From DATNPH01 sp036703315 (GTDB taxonomy: Bacteria; Cyanobacteriota; Cyanobacteriia; Cyanobacteriales; Coleofasciculaceae): a stretch of 64,000 bases of DNA. The notes beneath the pieces were generated by a model. That model ran no database searches. It was not told the DNA's origin and saw nothing but the letters and a program-made list of their open reading frames with translations. The translations under genes and the position numbers were made by a program. Below are positions 27,560-35,475 of the stretch, piece after piece (the stretch's first letter is position 1; each line of letters begins with the position of its first letter). The stretch spans positions 21,671 through 85,670 of the forward strand of contig DATNPH010000179.1 of the NCBI GenBank assembly GCA_036703315.1, written 5' to 3'.

Positions 27560-27838
27560 GGTCGTTACCACAGACAGTTCAAAGATGGTCAGATCAATGG
27601 TAAGGGTTTATGGGAATACGCAGATGGCGATCGCTAAGAAGGAGAATTCCGCAACAGTCAACCCAAGGGCAAAGGGGTTTATATCTCTGCCCGTGAAGGT
27701 TGTTACCAGGAAGAATTCAAAGATGGCAATCCCAATAGCACAGGCACCTACACCTTCAAAAATGGTGATAAATGTTCTGGGTCAGTCAGCAACAGTACGA
27801 TCAATGCTGCTGGCAGCTATGAGGGACATAGCTGGTAA
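27560..27838 (+). pseudogene. Degenerate MORN-repeat protein
   Basis: In one frame this reads RYHRQFKDGQINGKGLWEYA, DGDR, stop, EGEFRNSQPKGKGVYISARE, then YQEEFKDGNPNSTGTYTFKN and GSYEGHSW to TAA 27838. The units YxGxFxxGxxxGxGxxxxxxGDxYxGxF are MORN repeats, and the in-frame TAA (27635-27637) sits exactly where the repeat expects Tyr (GDRYEGEF). There is no start codon, so 5' sequence is also lost. The shadow ORF from 27585 in another frame is not a gene. Confidence 0.8.
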
Positions 27839-28327
27839 TTATTGACGGTTTCTTCTAGAAATCAAACGAAAGAGGATGAAATTTTTGATAACCAGGTAGA
27901 CTATCAGGAAACCTAATAAGAGGTAGGCAAACAGCAATAATGGATCTAGTCGCCATCTTTGGAGAATAACAATCAAGCTAGATAGCAGTAAAATCACAAG
28001 GGTAATCAATCCCTGGTTTCTAGAGGAAACTAAACGCAAAAGATTGACATCCGTAATACCAAGGTAGATAAGCAGGAGATGTAACAGCAAAAAGGCAAAC
28101 AGCAATGTTGGGTCTAGCCGCCATCCCTGAAAAAAAAGAACAAATCCAGACACAAGCAAAATTAAAGGGGCGAAAATAGTCTGAACTATGTAAAGAGCTA
28201 CTCCTGTAACACCTAGATCTCTTCGCCTGACTATAGCTAATGCGATTGATATCGCCAGGTAAGCAATAGCTAGGATTACATCGACAATTCCCAGGAGTGA
28301 ACCGACATTAATACCGTAATTCACCAT
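27839..28327 (-). CDS. Ycf66-family membrane protein with a duplicated core motif
   Basis: 162 aa, almost entirely hydrophobic, with about five membrane segments. The start MVNYGINVGSLLGIV and the motif FFQGWRLDPTLLFAFLL match the Ycf66 family of cyanobacteria and plastids. The motif recurs as LQRWRLDPLLLFAYLL (QGWRLDP at 67-73, QRWRLDP at 123-129), each followed by a helix and a basic loop (LVSSRNQ, LISRRNRQ). The second half therefore looks like an internal duplication of the first. Function of Ycf66 is unknown. The stop lies immediately next to the MORN pseudogene, tail to tail. Confidence 0.72.
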   Translation of the reverse strand: MVNYGINVGSLLGIVDVILAIAYLAISIALAIVRRRDLGVTGVALYIVQTIFAPLILLVSGFVLFFQGWRLDPTLLFAFLLLHLLLIYLGITDVNLLRLVSSRNQGLITLVILLLSSLIVILQRWRLDPLLLFAYLLLGFLIVYLVIKNFILFRLISRRNRQ

Positions 28328-28718
28328 AGGTTAGACTAATAAAAAATAATTTTTAAGGTAATCTATTCATCCTAGGATTTTTAGACGGTAGGAAGACGCA
28401 AGTTTAGAGCCGTAACAGATTTAGCTGCCTACTTAGAGAAGCATCAGGCATAACTATAGAAACTATAGAGGCGATACCTAACGGAAAGCTTTGCTGCTTA
28501 CGCACCCTCTGCGCAAACGCTGACGCTATAGATAAGAAGCAACAAGAAAAACTAACAGCGATGATAAGTATAAATTCTGGTCTCCCTGGCTAGGGAGATA
28601 ACCTGCGAACGATATACTAGGCATTGAGGCTTCTAAAAAAATCTTCATAAATGAACTGATAGACAAATTCGATACAACTGGTATCGAACCGCCTCAGTAA
28701 ATTCTCCTATCGGTAAAC
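28328..28718. other. Intergenic region upstream of ndhA
   Basis: About 390 bp without a gene. A small hairpin (TCTCCCT-GGCT-AGGGAGA, 28581-28598) lies about 120 nt before the ndhA start and would be in its leader if transcription begins further up. It probably holds the promoter of the ndhAIGE operon. Confidence 0.4.
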
Positions 28719-29837
28719 ATGAATCCAGGAATAGACCTCCAAGGAAGTTTTATTAAATCGCTCATGGATTTGGGCATTCCAGCTGGTGCCGCCAAAGCCA
28801 TTTGGATGCCGCTACCCATGTTTTTGATGATTATCGGTGCCACTATGGGTGTCTTAGTGGTCGTCTGGCTAGAGCGTAAAATTTCTGCTGCCGCTCAACA
28901 ACGTATTGGTCCTGAATTCGCTGGACCACTGGGTGTTCTCCAACCAGTGGCAGATGGTCTGAAACTAGTCTTCAAAGAAGACATTGTCCCCGCTAAGGCT
29001 GACCGATGGCTTTTCACACTAGGACCAATCCTTGTCGTCATCCCCGTATTTCTGTCCTACCTGATTGTCCCTTTTGGACAGAAACTGGTGATTACAGACG
29101 TCAACATTGGCATCTTTTTGTGGGTTGCCCTATCTAGCATCGCGCCGATTGGCTTACTGATGTCCGGCTATGCCTCCAACAATAAGTATTCACTACTAGG
29201 TGGCTTGAGAGCAGCAGCGCAGTCTATCAGCTATGAAATTCCTCTGTCACTAGCGATACTCGCCGTTGTCATGATGTCCAACAGCCTTAGTACCATCGAC
29301 ATTGTGGAGCAACAATCGGGTTATGGCATTCTTGGTTGGAACATCTGGCGTCAACCAGTGGGCTTCCTAATCTTTTGGATTGCTGCCCTAGCTGAATGTG
29401 AGCGACTGCCCTTTGACCTTCCAGAAGCAGAAGAAGAACTGGTTGCTGGTTATCAGACTGAATACGCAGGTATGAAATTTGGTCTGTTTTACATTGGTTC
29501 TTACGTCAACCTTGTTCTTTCCTCCCTGCTGTTTGCTGTTCTCTACCTGGGTGGTTGGGAGTTCCCAATTCCCATTGACCAGTTAGCCCAGTGGCTGGGC
29601 ATCAGTGAAACCAGTTCCTGGTTGCAGGTGATCACAGCGTCTGTAGGGATTACTATGACCCTACTTAAAGCTTACTTTTTGGTCTTTATCGCCGTTTTGC
29701 TGCGCTGGACAGTTCCTCGCGTTCGCATTGACCAACTGCTCAACCTGGGGTGGAAGTTCTTACTTCCAGTCGGATTGGTAAATCTACTACTAACTGCCGC
29801 ACTTAAAATAGCATTTCCTGTTGCTTTTGGTGGCTAG
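28719..29837 (+). CDS. ndhA: NAD(P)H-quinone oxidoreductase subunit 1 (NdhA)
   Basis: 372 aa with eight transmembrane segments, homologous to NuoH/ND1. Recognisable segments are VVVWLERKISAAAQQRIGPE, ADGLKLVFKEDIVPAKAD, LRAAAQSISYEIPLSLAIL and the quinone-site loop ERLPFDLPEAEEELVAGYQ followed by EYAGMKFGLFY. It is the membrane anchor where ferredoxin-side electrons reach plastoquinone in NDH-1, used for respiration, cyclic electron flow and CO2 uptake. First gene of ndhA-ndhI-ndhG-ndhE. Confidence 0.97.
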   Translation: MNPGIDLQGSFIKSLMDLGIPAGAAKAIWMPLPMFLMIIGATMGVLVVVWLERKISAAAQQRIGPEFAGPLGVLQPVADGLKLVFKEDIVPAKADRWLFTLGPILVVIPVFLSYLIVPFGQKLVITDVNIGIFLWVALSSIAPIGLLMSGYASNNKYSLLGGLRAAAQSISYEIPLSLAILAVVMMSNSLSTIDIVEQQSGYGILGWNIWRQPVGFLIFWIAALAECERLPFDLPEAEEELVAGYQTEYAGMKFGLFYIGSYVNLVLSSLLFAVLYLGGWEFPIPIDQLAQWLGISETSSWLQVITASVGITMTLLKAYFLVFIAVLLRWTVPRVRIDQLLNLGWKFLLPVGLVNLLLTAALKIAFPVAFGG

Positions 29838-29858
29838 TTATTGGTCATTAGCCAAGAA

Positions 29859-29887
29859 CTAATGACTAATGACTAATGACTAATGAC
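29859..29887. repeat. Heptanucleotide tandem repeat CTAATGA x4
   Basis: Four perfect CTAATGA units lie in the 76-nt gap between ndhA and ndhI, an STRR-type element inside an operon. It leaves the ndhI ribosome-binding region intact (GAGAGAGACACAATACGCC before ATG 29914). Confidence 0.85.
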
Positions 29888-29913
29888 TTTGAAAGAGAGA
29901 GACACAATACGCC

Positions 29914-30522
29914 ATGCTGAAATTCCTAAAACAAGTTGGCGACTATGCCAAAGAAACGGTTCAAGCCGCCCGTTACATTGGTCAAGGTCTATCGGTTACG
30001 TTCGATCACATGCAGCGGCGTCCTGTAACAGTGCAGTACCCTTACGAAAAACTTATCCCTTCTGAGCGATATCGGGGCCGGATTCACTTTGAGTTCGATA
30101 AGTGCATTTCCTGTGAAGTCTGTGTTCGGGTTTGTCCTATTAACCTACCAGTGGTTGATTGGGAGTTTGAAAAAGCTAGTAAAAAGAAAAAACTCAAGCA
30201 CTACAGCATCGACTTCGGGGTCTGTATTTTCTGTGCCAACTGTATCGAATACTGCCCGACTAACTGTCTGTCGGCGACTGAAGAGTACGAGCTATCAAGC
30301 TACGATCGCCATGAACTAAACTTTGACAATGTAGCGCTAGGACGCCTACCCTACAAAGTTACGCAAGACCCGATAGTTACTCCTTTACGCGAACTGGCTT
30401 ACTTGCCGAAGGGCGTCTTTGACCCACACGATTTACCAGCAGGTTCTCAACGTGCTGGTCAGCGTCCAGAAGAACTTGTGAAGCAGATGGCACCTAAGGA
30501 AGAAGGAACTGCCAAGAAATAA
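29914..30522 (+). CDS. ndhI: NAD(P)H-quinone oxidoreductase subunit I (NdhI), 2[4Fe-4S]
   Basis: 202 aa. Two CxxCxxCxxxCP clusters (CISCEVCVRVCPINLP and CIFCANCIEYCPTNCL) bind two [4Fe-4S] centres that relay electrons to plastoquinone. The N-terminal YIGQGLSVTFDHMQRRPVTV and YPYEKLIPSERYRGR are typical of NdhI. The start is ATG 29914 (MLKFLKQVGDYAKET). It is cotranscribed with ndhA. Confidence 0.97.
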   Translation: MLKFLKQVGDYAKETVQAARYIGQGLSVTFDHMQRRPVTVQYPYEKLIPSERYRGRIHFEFDKCISCEVCVRVCPINLPVVDWEFEKASKKKKLKHYSIDFGVCIFCANCIEYCPTNCLSATEEYELSSYDRHELNFDNVALGRLPYKVTQDPIVTPLRELAYLPKGVFDPHDLPAGSQRAGQRPEELVKQMAPKEEGTAKK

Positions 30523-30656
30523 TACTCAGCTATCAGCTTGTCCACTTATTAGGATGTGTAATTGTTCTATAAGCTGTGGACAATGGACAATAAGCCGTAA
30601 AGTAGGTGTCCAGGCTGATAGCTACTAGAAATACATCGCGAGGAGATTAAGTAACT

Positions 30657-31280
30657 GTGAATCTAGCGGAAGGGGTTCAGTTTGTTTCGTTTGCCATACT
30701 GTCTGTGATGATGATTGGGACGGCTTTAGGCGTTGTCCTAATGACCAACATCGTCTATTCAGCGTTTTTACTGGGTGGTGTCTTTATCAGCATTGCGGGC
30801 TTATACCTTTTGCTGAATGCTGACTTTGTAGCAGCCGCGCAAATCTTGATTTATGTGGGGGCAGTCAACGTCCTGATTTTGTTCGCCATCATGCTGGTGA
30901 ACAAGCGAGAGGATTTTGCACCAATCGCGAATCGATGGGTTCGTGACGTGTCAACAGCGATCGTGTGTATTGGTTTGTTTGCTCTCCTCAGTACAATGGT
31001 GCTGGCAACGCCTTGGGCTATTTATACGGGGCCTGCGATCGTCGGTCAAAATTCCATTGTGGAGATTGCTCAGCATTTCTTCAGTGACTTCTTGCTGCCT
31101 TTCGAGCTAGCTTCTGTTCTGTTGTTGATGGCAATGGTAGGTGCAATTATCTTGGCACGTCGGGATTACATACCAGAGGAGTTGATTCCTCGCGATGCCG
31201 GAGCCACCGCAGCTTCGACTTTGCCAGAGCGTCCTCGTGAGCTAGTGTCAGCAGGTAGTCCAACTCCAAGAGAAAGCTAG
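30657..31280 (+). CDS. ndhG: NAD(P)H-quinone oxidoreductase subunit 6 (NdhG)
   Basis: 207 aa from GTG 30657, with GAGGAG 12 nt upstream. Five membrane helices include SAFLLGGVFISIAGLYLLLN, DFVAAAQILIYVGAVNVLIL (the NuoJ/ND6 signature) and LLPFELASVLLLMAMVGAII. A 134-nt gap after ndhI contains a near-palindromic CTATCAGC...GGCTGATAG pair. Confidence 0.95.
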   Translation: MNLAEGVQFVSFAILSVMMIGTALGVVLMTNIVYSAFLLGGVFISIAGLYLLLNADFVAAAQILIYVGAVNVLILFAIMLVNKREDFAPIANRWVRDVSTAIVCIGLFALLSTMVLATPWAIYTGPAIVGQNSIVEIAQHFFSDFLLPFELASVLLLMAMVGAIILARRDYIPEELIPRDAGATAASTLPERPRELVSAGSPTPRES

Positions 31281-31320
31281 AGTACGTCGTTAAAAATTCT
31301 GTTGATACCTGAGAAGATTC

Positions 31321-31632
31321 ATGCAACTCCAACTTCAATACTTCTTACTGTTAGCCGCTGCTCTATTCTGCATTGGTATTTATGGCTTAATTACCAGCCG
31401 CAATGCTGTTCGAGTGCTGATGTCAATTGAGCTATTGCTGAATGCTGTAAACCTGAATTTAATGGGGTTCTCCAATTTTTTAGACCCACAAGAGATTAAA
31501 GGTCAAGTTTTTACTGTGTTTGTCATCACTGTAGCAGCAGCTGAGGCAGCCGTAGGTTTGGCTATTGTGCTTTCAATTTATCGCAACCGCGATACGGTTG
31601 ATATGGAGCAATTTAATCTCCTTAAGTGGTAA
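31321..31632 (+). CDS. ndhE: NAD(P)H-quinone oxidoreductase subunit 4L (NdhE)
   Basis: 103 aa, homologous to NuoK/ND4L, with three membrane helices. NAVRVLMSIELLLNAVNLNL carries the conserved membrane Glu, and the second Glu is in VTVAAAEAAVGLAIVLSIYR. It is the last gene of the operon, and a strong terminator follows at 31680. Confidence 0.97.
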   Translation: MQLQLQYFLLLAAALFCIGIYGLITSRNAVRVLMSIELLLNAVNLNLMGFSNFLDPQEIKGQVFTVFVITVAAAEAAVGLAIVLSIYRNRDTVDMEQFNLLKW

Positions 31633-31679
31633 ATTCTTTGAGCGTGGCGTCTGTATTGTTACAGCTTAATAGGTATGAG

Positions 31680-31706
31680 CGCCTGCCGATATCGGTGGGC
31701 GTTTTT
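31680..31706 (+). terminator. Intrinsic terminator of the ndhAIGE operon
   Basis: CGCCTGCCGAT (31680-31690) pairs with ATCGGTGGGCG (31691-31701) over 11 bp, including two G-U pairs, and runs directly into TTTTT. It lies 48 nt after the ndhE stop. The stem has essentially no loop as drawn and would open at the central AT pairs. The remaining ~265 bp to leuC hold no gene that I can see. Confidence 0.8.
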
Positions 31707-31971
31707 GTTAGTACCCACATTCCACACCTTGAAGTGTCACATAATCTATGTCTACTATTGCCAGTAAAGCAAAGAAAAGGGAATATATCCTGATTCAAGA
31801 ATGCCCAAGTGAGAACGAGTGAGCAACAAGTGTCAGAAATTTTCATGCATCATCTTTGCTGGTATGCTTGACCCTATCCGCTCTACAATAGAAGATTGGA
31901 GCATTTCACCAATCATCAACACCCCTGGTGAATTGTCGCTATCCTTAGACTCAAGGTGACTACCTTTTCTG

Positions 31972-33375
31972 ATGAGCGCTAGAACACTATTTGATAAAGT
32001 TTGGGACTTACATACTGTAGGCATTTTGCCTTCAGGTCAGACTCAACTATTTATTGGTTTACACTTAATTCACGAAGTTACCAGCCCTCAAGCCTTTGCC
32101 ATGCTGCGGGAGAGAGGGCTGAAGGTGCTGTATCCCGATCGCACTGTCGCGACAGTAGACCACATCGTTCCGACAGATAACCAAGCTCGTCCTTTTGCTG
32201 ATGTCCTAGCAGAAGAGATGATGCAATTCTTGGAGAAAAGCTGCAAAGAGTACGGCATTCGCTTTTATAACATCGGGTCTGGCAGTCAAGGCATCGTCCA
32301 TGTGATTGCACCCGAACTCGGTTTAACCCAGCCAGGAATGACGATAGCGTGCGGGGATTCTCATACCTCAACGCATGGAGCATTTGGCGCGATCGCATTT
32401 GGGATTGGCACATCTCAAGTTCGGGATGTCCTAGCCTCCCAAACTCTAGCCCTGTCTAAGCTCAAAGTTCGCAAAATTGAAGTCAACGGCAAATTACCCC
32501 CAGGCGTTTACGCCAAAGATGTCGTTCTCCATATCATCCGTACCCTTGGTGTGAAAGGTGGCGTCGGCTATGCCTATGAGTTTGCAGGCACTACCTTTGA
32601 GCACATGAGCATGGAAGAACGGATGACAGTTTGCAATATGGCGATCGAGGGTGGTGCTCGTTGCGGCTATTTTAATCCCGATCAAGTGACGTTTGAATAT
32701 CTCAAAGGCAGAGATTTTGCTCCCAAAAGTGCCGACTGGGATAAAGCTGTGGACTGGTGGAACAGCATCCGCAGTGATGAGGACGCCGTTTATGATGATG
32801 TCGTCAGCTTTGATGCAGCTGATATTGCACCAACTGTGACTTGGGGAATTACTCCAGGTCAAGGCATTGCTATCAACGAAGCGATCCCAACACCGGATAC
32901 TTTGCCAGAAACAGAAAAAGCGATCGCTCAAGAAGCCTACCATTACATGCACCTCACTCCAGGTGCACCCATTCAAGGCACAAAAGTCGATGTGTGCTTT
33001 ATCGGTAGCTGCACTAATGGACGACTCAGCGATTTGCGAGAAGCTGCCAAATTTGCTGAAGGTAGGCATGTGGCTGAGGGCGTGAAGGCGTTTGTTGTTC
33101 CCGGTTCGGAACGGGTTAAAAAGGAAGCCGAATCTGAAGGACTGGACAAAATCTTTCTAGAAGCGGGGTTTGAGTGGCGACAACCGGGATGCTCAATGTG
33201 TCTGGCTATGAATCCCGACAAACTTCAGGGTAGCCAGTTGAGTGCATCTTCTTCTAACCGTAACTTCAAAGGTCGTCAAGGTTCATCAACAGGACGCACC
33301 CTGCTAATGAGTCCGGCGATGGTCGTTGCTGCTGCTGTTAAGGGTGAAGTTGCTGATGTTCGGGAGTTATTGTAA
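31972..33375 (+). CDS. leuC: 3-isopropylmalate dehydratase large subunit (LeuC)
   Basis: 467 aa of the aconitase superfamily. It has the [4Fe-4S] ligands in CFIGSCTNGRLSDLR and in EWRQPGCSMCLAMNPD. Other signatures are HLIHEVTSPQAF, CGDSHTSTHGAFGAIAFGIG and SSSNRNFKGRQGS. With LeuD it isomerises 2- to 3-isopropylmalate in leucine synthesis. The leuD gene is not adjacent: a methyltransferase gene and a 19-bp-arm inverted repeat separate them. Confidence 0.97.
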   Translation: MSARTLFDKVWDLHTVGILPSGQTQLFIGLHLIHEVTSPQAFAMLRERGLKVLYPDRTVATVDHIVPTDNQARPFADVLAEEMMQFLEKSCKEYGIRFYNIGSGSQGIVHVIAPELGLTQPGMTIACGDSHTSTHGAFGAIAFGIGTSQVRDVLASQTLALSKLKVRKIEVNGKLPPGVYAKDVVLHIIRTLGVKGGVGYAYEFAGTTFEHMSMEERMTVCNMAIEGGARCGYFNPDQVTFEYLKGRDFAPKSADWDKAVDWWNSIRSDEDAVYDDVVSFDAADIAPTVTWGITPGQGIAINEAIPTPDTLPETEKAIAQEAYHYMHLTPGAPIQGTKVDVCFIGSCTNGRLSDLREAAKFAEGRHVAEGVKAFVVPGSERVKKEAESEGLDKIFLEAGFEWRQPGCSMCLAMNPDKLQGSQLSASSSNRNFKGRQGSSTGRTLLMSPAMVVAAAVKGEVADVRELL

Positions 33376-33401
33376 TCACCTCTTGCACCACAGGGCTAAC
33401 C

Positions 33402-33453
33402 CCCCTTTACAAGGGGGGAATAGAAGAGACTTGCTTCCCCCCTTGTAAAGGGG
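33402..33453. repeat. Inverted repeat with 19-bp perfect arms (CCCCCTT...AAGGGGG type)
   Basis: Arms 33402-33420 (CCCCTTTACAAGGGGGGAA) and 33435-33453 are perfect reverse complements around a 14-nt loop. Each arm is itself partly palindromic. It lies between leuC and the methyltransferase gene. Similar C-run/G-run elements occur at 47886 and, in frame, inside the Hsp70-like gene at 62981. It looks like a dispersed non-coding repeat or small mobile element. Confidence 0.8.
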
Positions 33454-33489
33454 AGACGGGAGAGGGGTCAACAACGATAGACGCAGACA

Positions 33490-34311
33490 ATGACTAAGCC
33501 GACGAGTCTTACCGAGTACAAGCAGCAAGTAACTGATTTGTTCGACTCGAGAACTAACTACGACAATGATTTTACCTACCGTCGGGCGGTTCCTGTAGTT
33601 GAGTTAGCTCAACTGCAAAGAGGACAGCAAGTATTGGATGTAGCTACTGGCACAGGGATACTGGCAATAGCCGCAGCTCAGCTCGTGGGTTCTGAAGGTA
33701 AAGTAATTGGGGTGGATATTTCCCCAGGTATGCTAGAGCGAGCACGGCGAAAAATAGAAACAGCAGGTTTGCAAAATATCGAACTGATTGAAGCAGATGC
33801 AGACTATCTGAACTTCAGTGATGAAAGTTTCGATGCCATTTTGTGTTCTTCATCAATCGTGTGGCTGAGTAATATTCCTGCTGCTTTGCACAATTGGTAT
33901 CGCTTCCTCAAGAAAGGTGGACTCGTTGGCTTTTCTTGTTATTCTGAGACATCTTTTATGACACCTGTCGTAGTTAGAGTCTGCGCTCAAGTGTACGGAA
34001 TTTCGCTGCCAAATTGGAATGAACCGCTAGGTACTCCAGAAAAGTGTCATAAACTGCTGCAAGAAGCTGGTTTTCAAGACATTGAAGTCAAAACTGAGCA
34101 ATTTGGAGAGTACATCAGCCTTGGCGATGCAAAAAACTGGTGGCAAGGAGATGGAATCTGGATTAACCCTAGAGGTAATCCACTGTCGCAGCGATCGCAG
34201 GAGCAATTAGAGAGATTGAAAGCTGCCTACGATGCGGAAGTTGAGACTTTAGCGACAGAGCGAGGAGTCTGGCACGATATTACGACGTTCTTTGTGATTG
34301 GTCGCAAATAA
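33490..34311 (+). CDS. Class I SAM-dependent methyltransferase
   Basis: 273 aa. The SAM-binding glycine motif is VLDVATGTGILAIAA, followed by GVDISPGMLERAR (acidic residue after strand 2), EADADYLNFSDESFDAILCS and LKKGGLVGFSCYSETSF. This is the Methyltransf_11/25 (UbiE-like) type of small-molecule methyltransferase. The substrate is unknown. It stands between leuC and leuD, 18 nt ahead of leuD, so leuD is probably translated from its transcript. No leucine-pathway role for it is known to me. Confidence 0.85.
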   Translation: MTKPTSLTEYKQQVTDLFDSRTNYDNDFTYRRAVPVVELAQLQRGQQVLDVATGTGILAIAAAQLVGSEGKVIGVDISPGMLERARRKIETAGLQNIELIEADADYLNFSDESFDAILCSSSIVWLSNIPAALHNWYRFLKKGGLVGFSCYSETSFMTPVVVRVCAQVYGISLPNWNEPLGTPEKCHKLLQEAGFQDIEVKTEQFGEYISLGDAKNWWQGDGIWINPRGNPLSQRSQEQLERLKAAYDAEVETLATERGVWHDITTFFVIGRK

Positions 34312-34329
34312 ACAAATAAGGTTGAATCA

Positions 34330-34956
34330 ATGAGTCAAGTCAAAACAGTTTCGGGACGAGGAATTCCTCTTGTAGGTAATGATATCGATACAGATAGAAT
34401 TATCCCTGCTCGCTTTTTACGCTGTGTCACCTTTGATGGTTTAGGAGAACAAGCGTTTGCCGATGACCGCACTCAAGTAAAAGGGGAACATCCCTTTGAC
34501 CAACCCCAGTACCAGGGAGCCAATATCTTAGTTGTTAACGGCAACTTTGGCTGCGGTTCCTCACGAGAACATGCTCCTCAAGCACTGGCAAAATGGGGAA
34601 TTCAAGCCATAGTAGGAGAGAGTTTTGCCGAAATCTTCTTTGGTAATTGTGTGGCGATCGGTATTGCCTGTGTTACAGCTCCAACGGAAACTATCCAACA
34701 GTTACAGAAAATCCTAAAAGAAAATCCCCAAGCTCCAATGACTGTGGATCTAGAAGCACTGCAAGTCCGTTGTGGTGACTTCCAATCCTCCGTGTCTATG
34801 GGTGAGGGACCAAGGCAAATGCTTACTACAGGCACCTGGGATAGTTGTGGACAACTCATCGCCCAAGTTGATCAGATTCGGGCTACGGCTGCCAAGTTGC
34901 CCTATGTTAATTGGGGCAGCAAAGTTGCAGCAACGCCTTCTGCCTTTACCGGATAG
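34330..34956 (+). CDS. leuD: 3-isopropylmalate dehydratase small subunit (LeuD)
   Basis: 208 aa, the swivelling domain partner of LeuC. Signatures are GRGIPLVGNDIDTDRIIPAR, FLRCVTFDGLG, NFGCGSSREHAPQALAKWGI and AEIFFGNCVAIGI. Length is typical of the bacterial LeuD. It follows the methyltransferase gene by 18 nt. Confidence 0.96.
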   Translation: MSQVKTVSGRGIPLVGNDIDTDRIIPARFLRCVTFDGLGEQAFADDRTQVKGEHPFDQPQYQGANILVVNGNFGCGSSREHAPQALAKWGIQAIVGESFAEIFFGNCVAIGIACVTAPTETIQQLQKILKENPQAPMTVDLEALQVRCGDFQSSVSMGEGPRQMLTTGTWDSCGQLIAQVDQIRATAAKLPYVNWGSKVAATPSAFTG

Positions 34957-35051
34957 GTGACGGCTTCAGATTATCTGCTAAAAATTTATTGATTGCTCAT
35001 AAGTTTGCCATTCTCAAGGAGCAGCCCTGTGATATTGCATTGAAATTTGTC

Positions 35052-35076
35052 TAGGGGCGCAAGGCTTTGCGCCCTA
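35052..35076. repeat. Near-palindrome TAGGGGCGCAAGGCTTTGCGCCCTA
   Basis: A 25-bp near-perfect palindrome with one extra G in the left arm, about 95 nt after leuD. It belongs to the same GTAGGGGC...GCCCCTAC style as 2504-2539 and may serve as the leuD terminator. Confidence 0.7.
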
Positions 35077-35240
35077 CCGAGGGTTGCCTTTAATGGACAC
35101 TGTGATCTCAAGCACAAGTTACCTGTACGCTTATCACAGGACAATGTGTTTTGGATCATTTTCTCTATTGAAAGAATCGTTAAAAATTACCTCTTAAGGA
35201 AGATGCGAACTTTTATCTCTATATAAATATGGAGGTAAGC

Positions 35241-35438
35241 ATGTCCAATTATCAACTTTTTCTAACTTTCTCTGTATTAACTTGCTGACAGTTTAAGTCT
35301 TTGTTCGGCAAAAGACTGGTATTACCTTCAGCTTGTAACAACTTGAGTAAAGTTTTGTGGGGTGCATTAGCGATCGCATCTTTGACCGAAATCTTTATGT
35401 CAGGTGGCTCTATTGATACGTTGCTGCCTAAGCAATAG
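35241..35438 (+). pseudogene. Possible small interrupted gene with a strong ribosome-binding site
   Basis: GGAGGTAAGC directly precedes an ATG at 35241. The frame gives MSNYQLFLTFSVLTC, then TGA (35286), then stays open for 49 codons, including LSKVLWGALAIASLTEIFMS, to TAG 35438. The single stop and the good initiation signal suggest a recently broken small gene or a leader peptide. No homologue is recognised, and chance remains possible. Confidence 0.3.
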
Positions 35439-35475
35439 AACACTGTACAAAAAATTACAGACGCCTTTAAAAGTC

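Noticed and set aside
27585..27845. 86-aa plus-strand ORF
   Set aside because: Out-of-frame reading of the MORN pseudogene, which fits the DNA far better.
33402..33453. Insertion-sequence terminal repeats
   Set aside because: The arms are 14 nt apart with no transposase between; better described as a small dispersed palindrome.
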